DNA of 64,000 nt from JAPLJU01 sp036725345. GTDB lineage: Bacteria > Desulfobacterota > Syntrophia > Syntrophales > UBA2192. The notes under the pieces are model-generated. The model was not told the origin of the DNA. It worked only from the letters and a program-made list of their open reading frames with translations, and did no database searches. The position numbers were made by a program, and so were the translations under genes. Positions 33,157 to 43,137 of this stretch are shown here, piece after piece (positions within the stretch are counted from its first letter, which is position 1; the number at the start of each line of letters is the position of its first letter). The stretch lies in NCBI GenBank assembly GCA_036725345.1, contig DAIMEJ010000016.1, forward strand, positions 10,116 through 74,115. The letters are read 5' to 3'.

Positions 33157-34692
33157 TCAATCGAATTCTTTTGCGATTTGCCCCGGGCTAACCTGAACAC
33201 TCATGTAACCGTACTTGTGTTCCTTCTGCTCGGCCGCCGTGGGGAACCGGCGGTCGGGGGCAGTCTTGAACATCCAGTGATTCGTCTTGAGGCCCAGCTG
33301 CTCAACGGCCGCCTTCTCCAGCGCCGGCCTGTCGTCGGGATGGGCGATGGAGATGAGCTTCCTTGATTTCTCGGCGTCCGTGCAGCCCTGGATGTTGACG
33401 ATGCCGTATTCCGTGCAGACATAGGTCACGAGCCAGTCGGGGACGTCCACCGTGCTTCCCGGTTCCAGCATGGGTACGATACGGGACCGGCCCTTGCCGT
33501 CCCGTGATGTTGCCGCGAGGATGGCCCTGCCGCCCCTGGCCATGGAGGCGCCGAGGGTGAACTGGAACTGCCCGCCCGTCGAGGAGATGGGACGGCCGCC
33601 GACGTTACCCGCCGCGTCCTGACCCCGGAGGTCTATCTGGGCAAAGTTGTTGACGGTCACCATGTTGTCAATCTGGGACACGGTGAGGACGTTGTTGGTG
33701 TAACCGATGTCAAACCCGGCGAAGAACGGGTTGCGATGCATCCACTCGTAGTAACGGGGCGTGTCGACGGGCATGATGTAGGCCCAGCCGCATCTCCCCT
33801 TGTCGATGGTCTTCCGGGAGTTGTCGGCAACGCCCGCCTCGGCCAGCGTGAAGGCGTACTCGCCGATCATCTCGCTGTGGACGCCGATGTGCCTGAGTCC
33901 CGAATCCCGCAGGCCGATGACCACGGCCGTGGGGAGCGCGCCGATGCCCACCTGGATGCAGTCACCGTCGCGCATGACGGAGAGGCAGTTTTTCGCGATG
34001 GCCGTCTGTACGGCGTCCGGCTTGATGGCCTTTTCGGCGATGTACATCCACTGGTATTTCTCCTGGCTCGTGTCCACTTCGACGAAGTAGTCCACATCGT
34101 CAATGGGAATATTCATAGACCTTCCCGATTCGCACCAGGCGTAATCGTCGCGGATTTCGCAGACGAATTTCTTGCAGGACTTGGCGGTTATCATGAAGTT
34201 GTTCACGCCGTAGCTGGCGTTCACGTAACCCGCTTCGGGCACCGCGCAGGCCTGGACGCCCCAGTCCATGGCGCGTTTCGCCTTGTCCTTCCGGTAGAAG
34301 CGGGCGTATTCGGCATCCATACCCAGTGACCATCCCCAATGCTTCCAGTCGAACGCCTTGTATCCCTTCTTCAGGAGGCCGCGAAGGGTGGGGAGGAGGA
34401 AGGCTTCGTGGAGGACGTGGTGCTTCCCCTCCGGGTCGGCCGCGGCGAAGAAGTTGTTGCCGAGCATGATCGCCTGGTTCCAAATCTCGATGTTGTTGAT
34501 TTCGCCGAACCGGGCAGACAGGGCTTCCATCGTGGGCAGGGTGTCGGACCCGGGGCCGCCGCGGTTGATCCAGTCTCCCGATTTGACCATGGAGGCCCAT
34601 TTCTGGGCGGTGATGGTCTTGTTCCTGAGTTTCTGCTGAGTCGGTGTCTGTGTGACGATTTTCAATTTGTTTTCAATCTTCTGCTGGGCCAT
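33157..34692 (-). CDS. Acetyl-CoA hydrolase / 4-hydroxybutyrate CoA-transferase-family protein
   Basis: 511 residues from ATG 34692, chosen because AAGGAGGG is 11 bases upstream; the frame is open further back. It is a class I CoA-transferase: the catalytic Glu is E274 in GVHSEMIGE, with STGGQFQF (373-375 GGQ) near the CoA site and a C-terminal YVCTEYGIVNIQG block. It would move CoA between acyl-CoA and acetate or another acid. The nearby transporter and the separate abfD gene make acetate/4-hydroxybutyrate activation plausible, but the substrate is not determined. Confidence 0.88.
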   Translation of the reverse strand: MAQQKIENKLKIVTQTPTQQKLRNKTITAQKWASMVKSGDWINRGGPGSDTLPTMEALSARFGEINNIEIWNQAIMLGNNFFAAADPEGKHHVLHEAFLLPTLRGLLKKGYKAFDWKHWGWSLGMDAEYARFYRKDKAKRAMDWGVQACAVPEAGYVNASYGVNNFMITAKSCKKFVCEIRDDYAWCESGRSMNIPIDDVDYFVEVDTSQEKYQWMYIAEKAIKPDAVQTAIAKNCLSVMRDGDCIQVGIGALPTAVVIGLRDSGLRHIGVHSEMIGEYAFTLAEAGVADNSRKTIDKGRCGWAYIMPVDTPRYYEWMHRNPFFAGFDIGYTNNVLTVSQIDNMVTVNNFAQIDLRGQDAAGNVGGRPISSTGGQFQFTLGASMARGGRAILAATSRDGKGRSRIVPMLEPGSTVDVPDWLVTYVCTEYGIVNIQGCTDAEKSRKLISIAHPDDRPALEKAAVEQLGLKTNHWMFKTAPDRRFPTAAEQKEHKYGYMSVQVSPGQIAKEFD

Positions 34693-35174
34693 GTTTAAAT
34701 ATCCCTCCTTGAAAATTTTGGATTGAGGCTTTAATCTTCCCCTGTTAGAAAAGATCTCATCATAACGCACGTGTTAAAAAATATGATTATACGGCGACGG
34801 GATCCCCCCTTTCTGTATTTGATTTTTTAGAAGAATTTAGAAGGCTTTTGATTCATCGAGGTAAGGCACATTGTGTTTGACTTATCTTTCCGGTCCATAA
34901 AAGTCAAGGAAAAAGATGGTTATAATGAGGAATCATGGGCTGATCCGATTCGCGAATTTTTTCAAAAAAACATCGCCTTTCGAGGTTTCCATACCCCGGT
35001 CGCCTGCCGGGGTCTTACACTATATATAGTGGTCATGAAATGGGGCGTATACATTTTGTTGTATTTTTTCTTTACAACAGGGTTTTATTTTGCTACGCTT
35101 TCAAAAATTTATCGAGGTTTCGCCATGCCCTGTGATAAAAGCTCCTCTGCCGTCGCGGCGCAAGGGGAAGAGGA
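34693..35174. other. Intergenic region between CoA-transferase and smc
   Basis: The 482 bases carry divergent promoter material and no convincing gene. On the minus strand TATAAT lies at 34786-34791, about 95 bases before the CoA-transferase ATG, without a good -35 box. On the plus strand TTTACA and TACGCT around 35076-35100 may be an smc promoter. An open frame at 34873-35178 overlaps smc and has poor composition. Confidence 0.4.
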
Positions 35175-38100
35175 ATGAAACTGAAAAAGCTCGAAATCCT
35201 TGGTTTTAAGTCCTTCAGGGACCGGACGGTCCTCGATTTCCCCGAAGGGATAAGCGGGGTCGTCGGCCCCAACGGGTGCGGCAAGAGCAATGTCGTCGAC
35301 GCCATCCGGTGGGTCCTCGGCGAAATGCGCGTGACGATGCTTCGCGGCAAGAAAATGGAGGACGTCATCTTCAACGGCAGCGAAGACGCCCCGCCCGTCG
35401 GCATGGCCGAAGTGACCATGGTTCTGGAGAAGGGTCCCTACACCTTCCCCGGGGCCTACGCGGACTGCGCCGAGGTGATGATCTCGCGGCGGCTCTTCCG
35501 GAGCGGCGAGAGTGAGTACAGCATCAACAGCGTACCGGTGCGACTCCTCGACGTCCGGGAATTTTTCATGGACACGGGCGTGGGGGCCCGGACGTACTCC
35601 CTCGTGGAGCAGGGAAGTATCGCGAGCATGGTGGAGGCGAAGCCCGAAGAGCGGCGCGCCTTCATCGAGGAGGCCGCCGGGATCGCGAAGTACCGGAGCC
35701 GCAAGGAGTCGGCCCTCCGGAAAATGGAGTCCACGCGGACGAACGTGACCCGCCTGAACGACATCCTCCGCGAGGTCAAAACCCAGCTCAACCAGATCTC
35801 CCGGCAGGCCAGGCGGGCGGAAAAATTCAAGGCCCTCCGGGGCGAGATCCGTGATGCGGAGATCAAGCTGTGCCTCCAGGGCCGCCTGGGGCTGGTGGCG
35901 AAAAAAGAGGAACTGAAACGAAATTATTCCGACGCGGATGCCCGGGCAACGGAGGCGAGAACGAAACTCGCCGATGCCGAAGCATCGATCCTGGCCATGC
36001 GGACGGAGATCCAGGAGGGTGAAGAGGCCATGTCCGGGAAGCAGGAGCGGGTGTACGCCCTGCGGAACGACATCGGCGTCAGGGAGAAGGGCATCGAGTT
36101 TTCGAAGGGAAGGATCGTCGACCTCCGGGTCCGCCGGCAGAAGGACGAAGAGGACATTCAGACCCTTGGGGAAAGAAAACTCAGGGCCGGCGAGGAAATC
36201 GGCGCCCTGGAACGGGCCGCTGAGGAATCCCTGAGCAGAATTGACAACCTCCGGCTTGACATCGATCAAAGGACACGCGAGACGGAAGAACTCCGGGCGG
36301 GTGAGGAATCCCTGCGCAGGGAGGTCGATGAAAAGAAGGTTCACTACTTCGACATCCAGGCGGAAAAGGCGCGACTCAAAAACATCTTGGGCACTCTCTC
36401 CAAGAGCCTGGAGGATCTGAGGAGGCGTACCGAAAAGGACAGCCTGGATTTCTCCGAGAACGAGACCCGGTCGAAGGCCGTTGCAGGCGAACTCGAAAGA
36501 ACCCGGGCGGAACTCGACGCGTCGCTCAAAGAGATCGAGGGGTTGAAGTCTGATGAAAGCGGGGCGATGGCCGAAATAGGTCGTTACGCCGATGAACTCT
36601 CCGGGCTCGATGGCGTCATCGCCGGCCTGAAGGAGGACCTGGGCAGGCAGTCGTCGAGGCTCGCGTCGCTTCGGGAGTTTCAGAACGGTCACGAGTGGTG
36701 CAGTGACGGGATCCGGTCGGTCCTGAGGGCCAGGGAAGAGGGGAATCTCTCGAGGGAGGCCTTCTTCGGCCTCGTGGCCGATCACATCGACGTGCCCGAA
36801 CCTTACGAGGTGGCCGTGGAGGCCGTCCTGGGCGAAAAGCTCCAGTACATCATCGTGAGAAGCCAGGAAGAGGGCATCCAGGCCATCGACTATCTCAAGA
36901 CCGCCACGGCGGGCCGCGGCAGTTTCGTCCCCCTGAGGGTCAAGGGCAGCGGCGAGGACTTGAACGGAAAGGACTACCTCCGGAACGCCATCCGGCTGAT
37001 CGACGTCGTTCATGTCAAGGATGATTTCAGAAGCATCGCCGACTATCTCCTCGGGGACATCCTCCTCGTGCCCGACATCAAGGAAGGCGTTTCCCTGTGG
37101 CAGAGAAACGGGTTCCGCGGGACCTTCGTGACACCCGACGGCGACACCATCAGTCCCCACGGGGTGCTGACCGGCGGGAGTAGAACCGTCACGGAAGACA
37201 CAAGCCTGCTCCGGAAGAAGAGGGAAATTTCGGCTCTCGAAGCGGAAGTCGGGGAGATCAAGGCCGCCCTCGAGGACAGAACGGCGAATCGGGTCCGTGC
37301 GGCTGCTCTCATCGAGGAAAAGGGGCGGGCGCTGGAAAACCTGAGGGGCGCGATCCGGGACCTGGAGCTGCGGGTCACGGGCGGGAAGAAGGATGTCGAG
37401 CGGCTCGAAGGGGAGCTCAGGTGGCTGGGGCAGAGGCTTTCCGCGCTGAGCTTCAGCCGGGAGAGCATGTGCTCCGAGGAAAAGGAGATGATCGAAAAGG
37501 TTGCGGCCGGGGAAGCCGACATAACCGTTCAGGGAGTCCGGGGCGAGGAGGTCAACGCCCTGATCCTTCAACTGCAAAAGGACTGGGAGGAGAAGAAGCG
37601 GTTGCTGGAAGAAAAGGAGAAGGCCCTGACCGACGGGAGGGTGCGCCTCGCATCCCTGGAGGAGAAGCGAAATGCCGACCTGAAGGCCCTTTCAAACCTC
37701 AGCTCCCTGCACAAGGACATGACCGGGGAGGCGGAGGCCAGGCAAAGGGACCTGGAGGAATGCGACCGGACCATCGGCGATGTGACGGGTCAGATAACGG
37801 CCGACGAGAAGGCCCTCGGGGAGCTCTATGCCGGCCTCGAGGAAGTGGAGAAGGAATCCGCCCTGATCCGGGAGCGCCACGAGGAAAAAGTGGCGCGGCT
37901 GGCCGCTGTGGAGAGCGAGGAGAAGGAGCTCAAGAGAAACCTCGATGACATTCTCCGGGAAGTCACCGATATCGATATCCGGATCCGGGAGACGACGTTC
38001 GAAATCGACGCTCTTCAGAGCCGGGTTCTCGAGAAATACAACACCGATCTGAACGCCTTGGCTCCGGAATTCATCCCCATGGACGAGGAGGCGGTCAATC

Positions 38101-38741
38101 TTTTGCGGGAGAAGCTCGACAGGGGCAAGGAGCAGGTTGAAAGCTTCGGCGAGGTGAACCTCCTCGCCATCGGCGAGTACGAGGAGCTCAAGCAGCGGCA
38201 CGACTTTCTCGTCTCGCAGATCACGGACCTGGAAGCGTCCCTGGAAACCCTCCAGAAGACCATTGCCCGGATCAACCAGATTTCGAGAACGCGGTTTGCC
38301 GAGGCCTTCGATGCCGTGAACGAATGCTTCAAGCTCATTTTCCCGAAGCTCTTCCGCGGGGGCAGAGGGATGCTGCGGCTCACGGACTCGGAAGACATGC
38401 TGGAAACGGGCGTGGACATCGAAATCCAGCTCCCGGGTAAGAGGATGCAGAGCGTGAACCTGCTCTCGGGCGGGGAGAAGTCGCTGTCGGCCGTGGCGCT
38501 CATCTTCTCCATTATCCTCTACCGGCCGACCCCCTTCCTTGTCCTCGACGAAGTGGATGCGGCCCTCGACGATGCGAACATCGCCCTCTTCAATCAGTTT
38601 CTGAAGGAGATCGCGGAAAAGAGTCAGATCATCCTGGTGACGCACAACAAGAACACCATGGAAGTCGCTTCAAACCTCTACGGGGTTTCCATGGAGAAGA
38701 AGGGCATATCCAACCTCGTCTCTGTCAACCTCCGCGCATGA
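35175..38741 (+). CDS. smc: Chromosome segregation protein SMC
   Basis: 1188 residues, standard length. Walker A is GPNGCGKS (31-38), then two long coiled-coil arms around a hinge at about 490-640 (with FVPLRVKGSG and GVLTGGS), and the C-terminal LSGGEKSLSAVAL signature near 1096 and Walker B LVLDEVDAALDDAN near 1122. SMC dimers with ScpAB extrude DNA loops to compact and segregate the chromosome. GGGGAAGAGG precedes the ATG. ftsY follows. Confidence 0.99.
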   Translation: MKLKKLEILGFKSFRDRTVLDFPEGISGVVGPNGCGKSNVVDAIRWVLGEMRVTMLRGKKMEDVIFNGSEDAPPVGMAEVTMVLEKGPYTFPGAYADCAEVMISRRLFRSGESEYSINSVPVRLLDVREFFMDTGVGARTYSLVEQGSIASMVEAKPEERRAFIEEAAGIAKYRSRKESALRKMESTRTNVTRLNDILREVKTQLNQISRQARRAEKFKALRGEIRDAEIKLCLQGRLGLVAKKEELKRNYSDADARATEARTKLADAEASILAMRTEIQEGEEAMSGKQERVYALRNDIGVREKGIEFSKGRIVDLRVRRQKDEEDIQTLGERKLRAGEEIGALERAAEESLSRIDNLRLDIDQRTRETEELRAGEESLRREVDEKKVHYFDIQAEKARLKNILGTLSKSLEDLRRRTEKDSLDFSENETRSKAVAGELERTRAELDASLKEIEGLKSDESGAMAEIGRYADELSGLDGVIAGLKEDLGRQSSRLASLREFQNGHEWCSDGIRSVLRAREEGNLSREAFFGLVADHIDVPEPYEVAVEAVLGEKLQYIIVRSQEEGIQAIDYLKTATAGRGSFVPLRVKGSGEDLNGKDYLRNAIRLIDVVHVKDDFRSIADYLLGDILLVPDIKEGVSLWQRNGFRGTFVTPDGDTISPHGVLTGGSRTVTEDTSLLRKKREISALEAEVGEIKAALEDRTANRVRAAALIEEKGRALENLRGAIRDLELRVTGGKKDVERLEGELRWLGQRLSALSFSRESMCSEEKEMIEKVAAGEADITVQGVRGEEVNALILQLQKDWEEKKRLLEEKEKALTDGRVRLASLEEKRNADLKALSNLSSLHKDMTGEAEARQRDLEECDRTIGDVTGQITADEKALGELYAGLEEVEKESALIRERHEEKVARLAAVESEEKELKRNLDDILREVTDIDIRIRETTFEIDALQSRVLEKYNTDLNALAPEFIPMDEEAVNLLREKLDRGKEQVESFGEVNLLAIGEYEELKQRHDFLVSQITDLEASLETLQKTIARINQISRTRFAEAFDAVNECFKLIFPKLFRGGRGMLRLTDSEDMLETGVDIEIQLPGKRMQSVNLLSGGEKSLSAVALIFSIILYRPTPFLVLDEVDAALDDANIALFNQFLKEIAEKSQIILVTHNKNTMEVASNLYGVSMEKKGISNLVSVNLRA

Positions 38742-38873
38742 GTGCAAGATTGACATTGACTCTGAAGTTGAAATCCCGATAGAATAAAAGCGATTCAATG
38801 AGTTTCCGGCTCCGCCTTGCAGGAGCCCTTTTGTTTTGTGCCGCGGATGGTCCCGGCAGGGAGACGTGTTCAG

Positions 38874-39809
38874 ATGACTCATGAGGAAAAAAAGGGGAGC
38901 AACCTGTTCGAAAGGCTGAAGAAGGGACTCAGCAAGACGCGCAGGAACATGATCAAATCCATCGACGAAATGATCTTCGGCGAGAAGGTCATCGGGCGGG
39001 ATATCTTCGAAGAGATCGAAGAGACCCTCATCGCCGCCGATGTGGGGGCGGCTTTTACCCAGGACCTCATCGATGACATGAAAGACATCGTCAAACGGCG
39101 GGATCTCAGCAACCCGGAGGTCCTCCGGAAGATCCTCCGGGACAATATTGCCCTCATCCTGAGCAAGAGCGAGGCGCCGCTGGACATTCCAAAGGACGGG
39201 CTCTTCACCATCATGGTCGTTGGGGTGAACGGCACCGGCAAGACAACGACCATCGGCAAGATGGCCATGGGCTTCAAGGAGCGGGGATACAGCGTCATGC
39301 TCGCCGCGGCCGACACCTTCCGGGCGGCCGCCATCGAGCAGCTCGACGTCTGGAGCCAGCGTTGCGGCGTGCCCATGATCCGGCAGCAGATGGGGGCCGA
39401 CCCCTCAGCCGTCGTGTTCGATGCCCTCCACGCCGCCCGGACGAAAAAGGCCGACATCCTGATTGTCGACACGGCGGGACGTCTTCACACAAAGGTCAAT
39501 CTCATGGAAGAGCTGAAGAAGGTGAAACGGATCATGGGCCGTGAGCTCCCCGGGGCCCCGCACGAGGTGCTTCTGGTGCTGGACGCCACGACGGGTCAGA
39601 ACGCCCTGACCCAGGCCCGGATGTTCGGGGACGAGGTGGGCGTCACGGGCATCGTGCTCACCAAACTGGACGGGACCGCCAAAGGCGGCATCATCATTCG
39701 CATCGCCCGGGAACTCCAGATCCCGATCCGCTATATCGGTATCGGCGAAGCGCTTGACGATCTCAGGGTCTTCAAAAGCAAGGACTACACGGACGCCCTC
39801 TTCGCGTAG
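38874..39809 (+). CDS. ftsY: Signal recognition particle receptor FtsY
   Basis: 311 residues from ATG 38874, chosen over an earlier start because of the GGGAG upstream and the typical NG-type N-terminus. GTPase motifs: GVNGTGKTTTIGK (G1), DTFRAAAIEQL, DTAGRLHT (G3), TKLDGTAKGG (G4) and GIGEALDDLR. The long acidic A domain of E. coli FtsY is missing, as in many bacteria. It docks SRP-ribosome complexes at the inner membrane. Confidence 0.98.
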   Translation: MTHEEKKGSNLFERLKKGLSKTRRNMIKSIDEMIFGEKVIGRDIFEEIEETLIAADVGAAFTQDLIDDMKDIVKRRDLSNPEVLRKILRDNIALILSKSEAPLDIPKDGLFTIMVVGVNGTGKTTTIGKMAMGFKERGYSVMLAAADTFRAAAIEQLDVWSQRCGVPMIRQQMGADPSAVVFDALHAARTKKADILIVDTAGRLHTKVNLMEELKKVKRIMGRELPGAPHEVLLVLDATTGQNALTQARMFGDEVGVTGIVLTKLDGTAKGGIIIRIARELQIPIRYIGIGEALDDLRVFKSKDYTDALFA

Positions 39810-39879
39810 AACCGCCCGGAGGGAAAAGACCCTTCGCGGCATTTTCCTTCGAGATTCGTCCCGGCCCGAGTGAGGACAC

Positions 39880-40524
39880 ATGGGGAAAGTTTTTGCCATC
39901 GGAGACATCCACGGCTGCCTTCGCCACCTGAGGGAGATGATCTCCCGCATCGAGGTGAACCCGAGAGAGGACACCCTGGTCTTCATCGGGGACTATATCG
40001 ATCGCGGGCCCGATTCGAAGGGCGTGGTGGATTTCGTTTTGGACCTCCAGGTATCTCACGATCACGTCGTCTGCCTGATGGGGAATCACGAGCGGATGTT
40101 TCTCAACTACCATGTCTTCAACGTCGACCGGGAGATGTTCCTCTACAACGGGGGGCAGAGTACCATTGACTCTTACGGGATGGTGATGAGGGCGAGGGGC
40201 GAGATGGTGAATGCGCCCGATCGCCACATGGAGTTCTACCGGTCGCTCCTTTCCTACTGGGAATCAGACGATTACATCTTCGTCCACGCGGGGCTCCGGC
40301 CGAGGGTTCCCCTCGAGAGGCAGGATCCCGAAGATCTGCTCTGGATCCGCCAGGAGTTCTTTCGCTCGACCTACCGGTTCGACAAGACGGTGGTCTTCGG
40401 CCACACCCCCTTTGCGGAACCCTTTGTGATGAACGGCAGGATCGGCATCGACACCGGGGCTGTTTACGGCGGTAAACTGACCTGCCTGGAAATCCCGGAC
40501 ATGAAATTTCACTTCGTGGAATAA
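39880..40524 (+). CDS. Serine/threonine protein phosphatase (calcineurin-like)
   Basis: 214 residues with the metallophosphatase signatures GDIHGC (8-13), GDYIDRGPDS (45-54), GNHE (about 67-70) and a late HAGLRP and GHTP. These bind two metal ions, usually Mn or Fe. The closest class is the bacterial PP1-like / diadenosine tetraphosphatase-like group, so substrates may be phosphoproteins or Ap4A. It starts with GAGGACAC ATG. A six-base gap to the next gene suggests an operon. Confidence 0.88.
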   Translation: MGKVFAIGDIHGCLRHLREMISRIEVNPREDTLVFIGDYIDRGPDSKGVVDFVLDLQVSHDHVVCLMGNHERMFLNYHVFNVDREMFLYNGGQSTIDSYGMVMRARGEMVNAPDRHMEFYRSLLSYWESDDYIFVHAGLRPRVPLERQDPEDLLWIRQEFFRSTYRFDKTVVFGHTPFAEPFVMNGRIGIDTGAVYGGKLTCLEIPDMKFHFVE

Positions 40525-40530
40525 CGGGAC

Positions 40531-41418
40531 ATGAAGGTTCTCGAATGCGTTCCCAATTTCAGCGAAGGTTCCGATGATAAGGTCCTTTCGTCCATCGCCG
40601 ACGCCCTCGCGTCCGTGGAGGGGGTCCGCCTGCTCGATGTCTGCAGGGACCCCGACCACAACCGGACGGTCTTCACCTTCGTGGGCAGGCCCGGTGCCGT
40701 CGAGGATGGAGCGGCCGCGGCCTGCGACAGGGCCCTCGGGGCCATCGACATGTGCAGACACCGGGGTGTCCACCCGCGCATCGGAGCCGTCGACGTCGTT
40801 CCCTTCGTGCCGATCTCGGGCCTCGGCATGAAGGACGCCGTGGAGGCGGCGCGCCGCTTCGGGAAGGCCTTCGCGGAGAGGAACGGGGTCCCCGTCTATT
40901 TCTACGGGGAGGCGGCCCTTCGGACGGACAGGAAGGATCTCTCCCACATCCGCCGGGGCGGCTATGAGAGCCTGGAGCGAAAGTTGAGCGACCCGCAATG
41001 GGCGCCCGACGCGGGACCGGCCCTATTCGATCCCTGCAAGGGGGCTACCGCGGTGGGGGCCAGGGAGCCGCTCATCGCGTACAACATCAACCTCAGAACG
41101 GACGACCTGAACATCGCCAAAAGAATCGCGGGAGAGATCCGGCAGTCCGGCGGGGGACTCCGGTCCGTCAAGGCGATCGGTGTTCCCCTGAAGAGCCGGG
41201 GGATCGTCCAGGTCTCCATGAACCTGACGAACTTCAGGGAAACCTCCATCAAGGAGGTTTTCGACATCGTGACGGAAAAAGCCGGTCGACAGGACGTGGA
41301 GGTCCTCGAATCGGAGATCGTAGGCCTCGTCCCGGCCGGCGCCGTGAAAGGCGTCACGCCCGGTGACCTGAAACTCATCAATTTTTCAGACAGCCTGATC
41401 ATCGAAAACCATCTGTAA
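40531..41418 (+). CDS. ftcD: Glutamate formimidoyltransferase (FtcD N-terminal type)
   Basis: 295 residues, the length of the stand-alone transferase domain, without the cyclodeaminase half. Motifs: CVPNFSEGSDD at the start, DPDHNRTVFTFVG, HRGVHPRIGAVDVVPFVP (conserved His near 75) and GAREPLIAYNINL. It transfers formimino groups between formiminoglutamate and tetrahydrofolate. It could serve histidine breakdown or one-carbon supply. No hut genes are near; it is coupled to the phosphatase gene instead. Confidence 0.9.
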   Translation: MKVLECVPNFSEGSDDKVLSSIADALASVEGVRLLDVCRDPDHNRTVFTFVGRPGAVEDGAAAACDRALGAIDMCRHRGVHPRIGAVDVVPFVPISGLGMKDAVEAARRFGKAFAERNGVPVYFYGEAALRTDRKDLSHIRRGGYESLERKLSDPQWAPDAGPALFDPCKGATAVGAREPLIAYNINLRTDDLNIAKRIAGEIRQSGGGLRSVKAIGVPLKSRGIVQVSMNLTNFRETSIKEVFDIVTEKAGRQDVEVLESEIVGLVPAGAVKGVTPGDLKLINFSDSLIIENHL

Positions 41419-41498
41419 CGGGGCCCGTCGATCATTGCCCGTGACGTGCGGTGTTCCGATAGCCACATGGTCATGAAGGAGGCTCGAAGATTCCCCTC

Positions 41499-43100
41499 AT
41501 GGACGCTCGAGTGTTGATCATCGGTGCAGGGCTTGCCGGGATGGTGGCCGCCAGGGCCGCCCGGCGGGCAGGGGCCGGCGTTCTTCTCGTGGACAGGGGT
41601 GTTCCCGGCACCGGGGCCAATTCGATTCTGGCCAATGGCAATTTTGCCATCACGTCGGCGTCTCGCCCGGCGGTCGACTACATCCGGGATGTCATCGAAA
41701 TCGGCAAGGGGATCAACCGCCTGTCCTATGTCAAGCAGGTGGCGGGGGGGACCTCGGGCATCGTTTCATTTCTGCGGGATCTTGGTCTTGATCTGGTGGA
41801 ATTGCCGGGTTCCTGTTTCATTCGTGCGTCCTCACCCGAGATCATACCCGGGGTGACCCTGGTCAGGAAACTGGCCGGGGAGCTCAGAAGCACAGGCGGC
41901 ATCGGGATTCTCACGGGTTTTCACGTCACGGAGCTTCTCCGGGACGGGGGCCGGGTTCATGGCGTGAGGGGCTTCGACAAGAAGGGGAGGGAGAGAACCC
42001 TCAGTGCCCCTGCGGTTGTCCTGGCCTGCGGCGGTGCCGGGGCGGTCTACGCAAGGAACGACAACGCAAGAACCATCCTCGGGCAGGGTTATCATCTGGC
42101 AGCCGAAGCCGGCCTGGAACTCCGCGACATGGAATTTGTCCAGTGTTACCCCATCGTCATCGCCGAGCCGGGGCTTCCCTCGATGATGATCTATCCTCCC
42201 TATCCGGATGAAGGGAAACTGCTCAACGCCGCCGGCGAAGACGTTGTCGAGAAACACGGACTGGGGAACATCAACGCCGCCATCATGACAAAGAGGGATA
42301 CGTTCTCGGCTCTCCTGATGGAGGAGGAACGGAAGGGACCGGTCGTGATGGATCTGAGAAAGGTCCCGGAATCGGCCTGGCAGAGGCATCCGTTAAGCCT
42401 TCTCGCGCGTCTTCACATCGACGCCCGCCGCAAACCGGTCCGGGTGGCGCCGGCGGTTCATTTCTGCGTGGGCGGTGTCGCCATCGATGGGGAAGGGAGG
42501 ACAGACCTCCAGGGCCTCTACGCCTGCGGGGAGGTGGTGTGGGGGCTGCACGGCGCGAACCGCATGGGTGGAAACGCCCTGACGGAATGTGTTGTGTCGG
42601 GGACGATGGCCGGTTGCGGTGCGGCGCGCCTTGCACGTTCCGCCCCATCGGCCGTGACCGGGAGAAGTGAAACGGGTGCCGCGGCCGTGTCAGGAAGCAA
42701 AGGCAGGGAAGCGGATTTCCGGCAGCTTCGTCGAGCGATCACGCAGGTGGCCCGGGATTCGGCCGGCGTGGTCCGGTCGCGCGACGGTATCCGGGAAGGC
42801 CTGATGAAGATCGAGGGTATTGAAAAGGAGCTTGGAGAATCCGCCGCCGAAAACCCCGCGGAGAGAATCGCGAGAGAGGACCTCATGTCTGCGGCCTTTG
42901 TTGTCCGGGCGATTCTCGAGGCGAGCCTGGGGCGTGAGGAGAGCCGGGGAACCTTCATGCGGAGCGACTTCCCCTTGCAGGATGACATCAACTGGCTCAA
43001 GAATTCCGTCTGCACCCGCGATCACGAGGCTCGGGGCGGGGTGCGCGTGAGGTTCCAGGACGTTGGTCGGCGCGTAACGTCCCGGCAAGAGACCGCATGA
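41499..43100 (+). CDS. FAD-dependent oxidoreductase, fumarate reductase/aspartate oxidase type
   Basis: 533 residues. N-terminal dinucleotide fold GAGLAGMVAARAARRAG (9-25) with VDRG; a capping region with RDTFS; then HFCVGGVAIDGEGRTDLQGLYACGE and GLHGANRMGGNALTECVVSGTMAG, which are the FAD-binding signatures of SdhA/FrdA/NadB. The start has AAGGAGG at an unusually long 15-base spacing. The family oxidises or reduces dicarboxylates, aspartate or related acids; without partner subunits here the substrate is open. A tandem hotdog gene follows 37 bases later. Confidence 0.82.
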   Translation: MDARVLIIGAGLAGMVAARAARRAGAGVLLVDRGVPGTGANSILANGNFAITSASRPAVDYIRDVIEIGKGINRLSYVKQVAGGTSGIVSFLRDLGLDLVELPGSCFIRASSPEIIPGVTLVRKLAGELRSTGGIGILTGFHVTELLRDGGRVHGVRGFDKKGRERTLSAPAVVLACGGAGAVYARNDNARTILGQGYHLAAEAGLELRDMEFVQCYPIVIAEPGLPSMMIYPPYPDEGKLLNAAGEDVVEKHGLGNINAAIMTKRDTFSALLMEEERKGPVVMDLRKVPESAWQRHPLSLLARLHIDARRKPVRVAPAVHFCVGGVAIDGEGRTDLQGLYACGEVVWGLHGANRMGGNALTECVVSGTMAGCGAARLARSAPSAVTGRSETGAAAVSGSKGREADFRQLRRAITQVARDSAGVVRSRDGIREGLMKIEGIEKELGESAAENPAERIAREDLMSAAFVVRAILEASLGREESRGTFMRSDFPLQDDINWLKNSVCTRDHEARGGVRVRFQDVGRRVTSRQETA

Positions 43101-43137
43101 GGGACCGCGTTTTTTCGATTCCGGAGGTTGGAGGCCG

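Noticed and set aside
34873..35178. A 101-codon plus-strand frame before smc
   Set aside because: It starts at GTG without a ribosome site, overlaps smc and covers promoter-like AT-rich DNA; kept only as part of the intergenic description.
35109..37577. An 822-codon minus-strand frame
   Set aside because: It is the antisense of smc, a common effect of GC-rich codon use.
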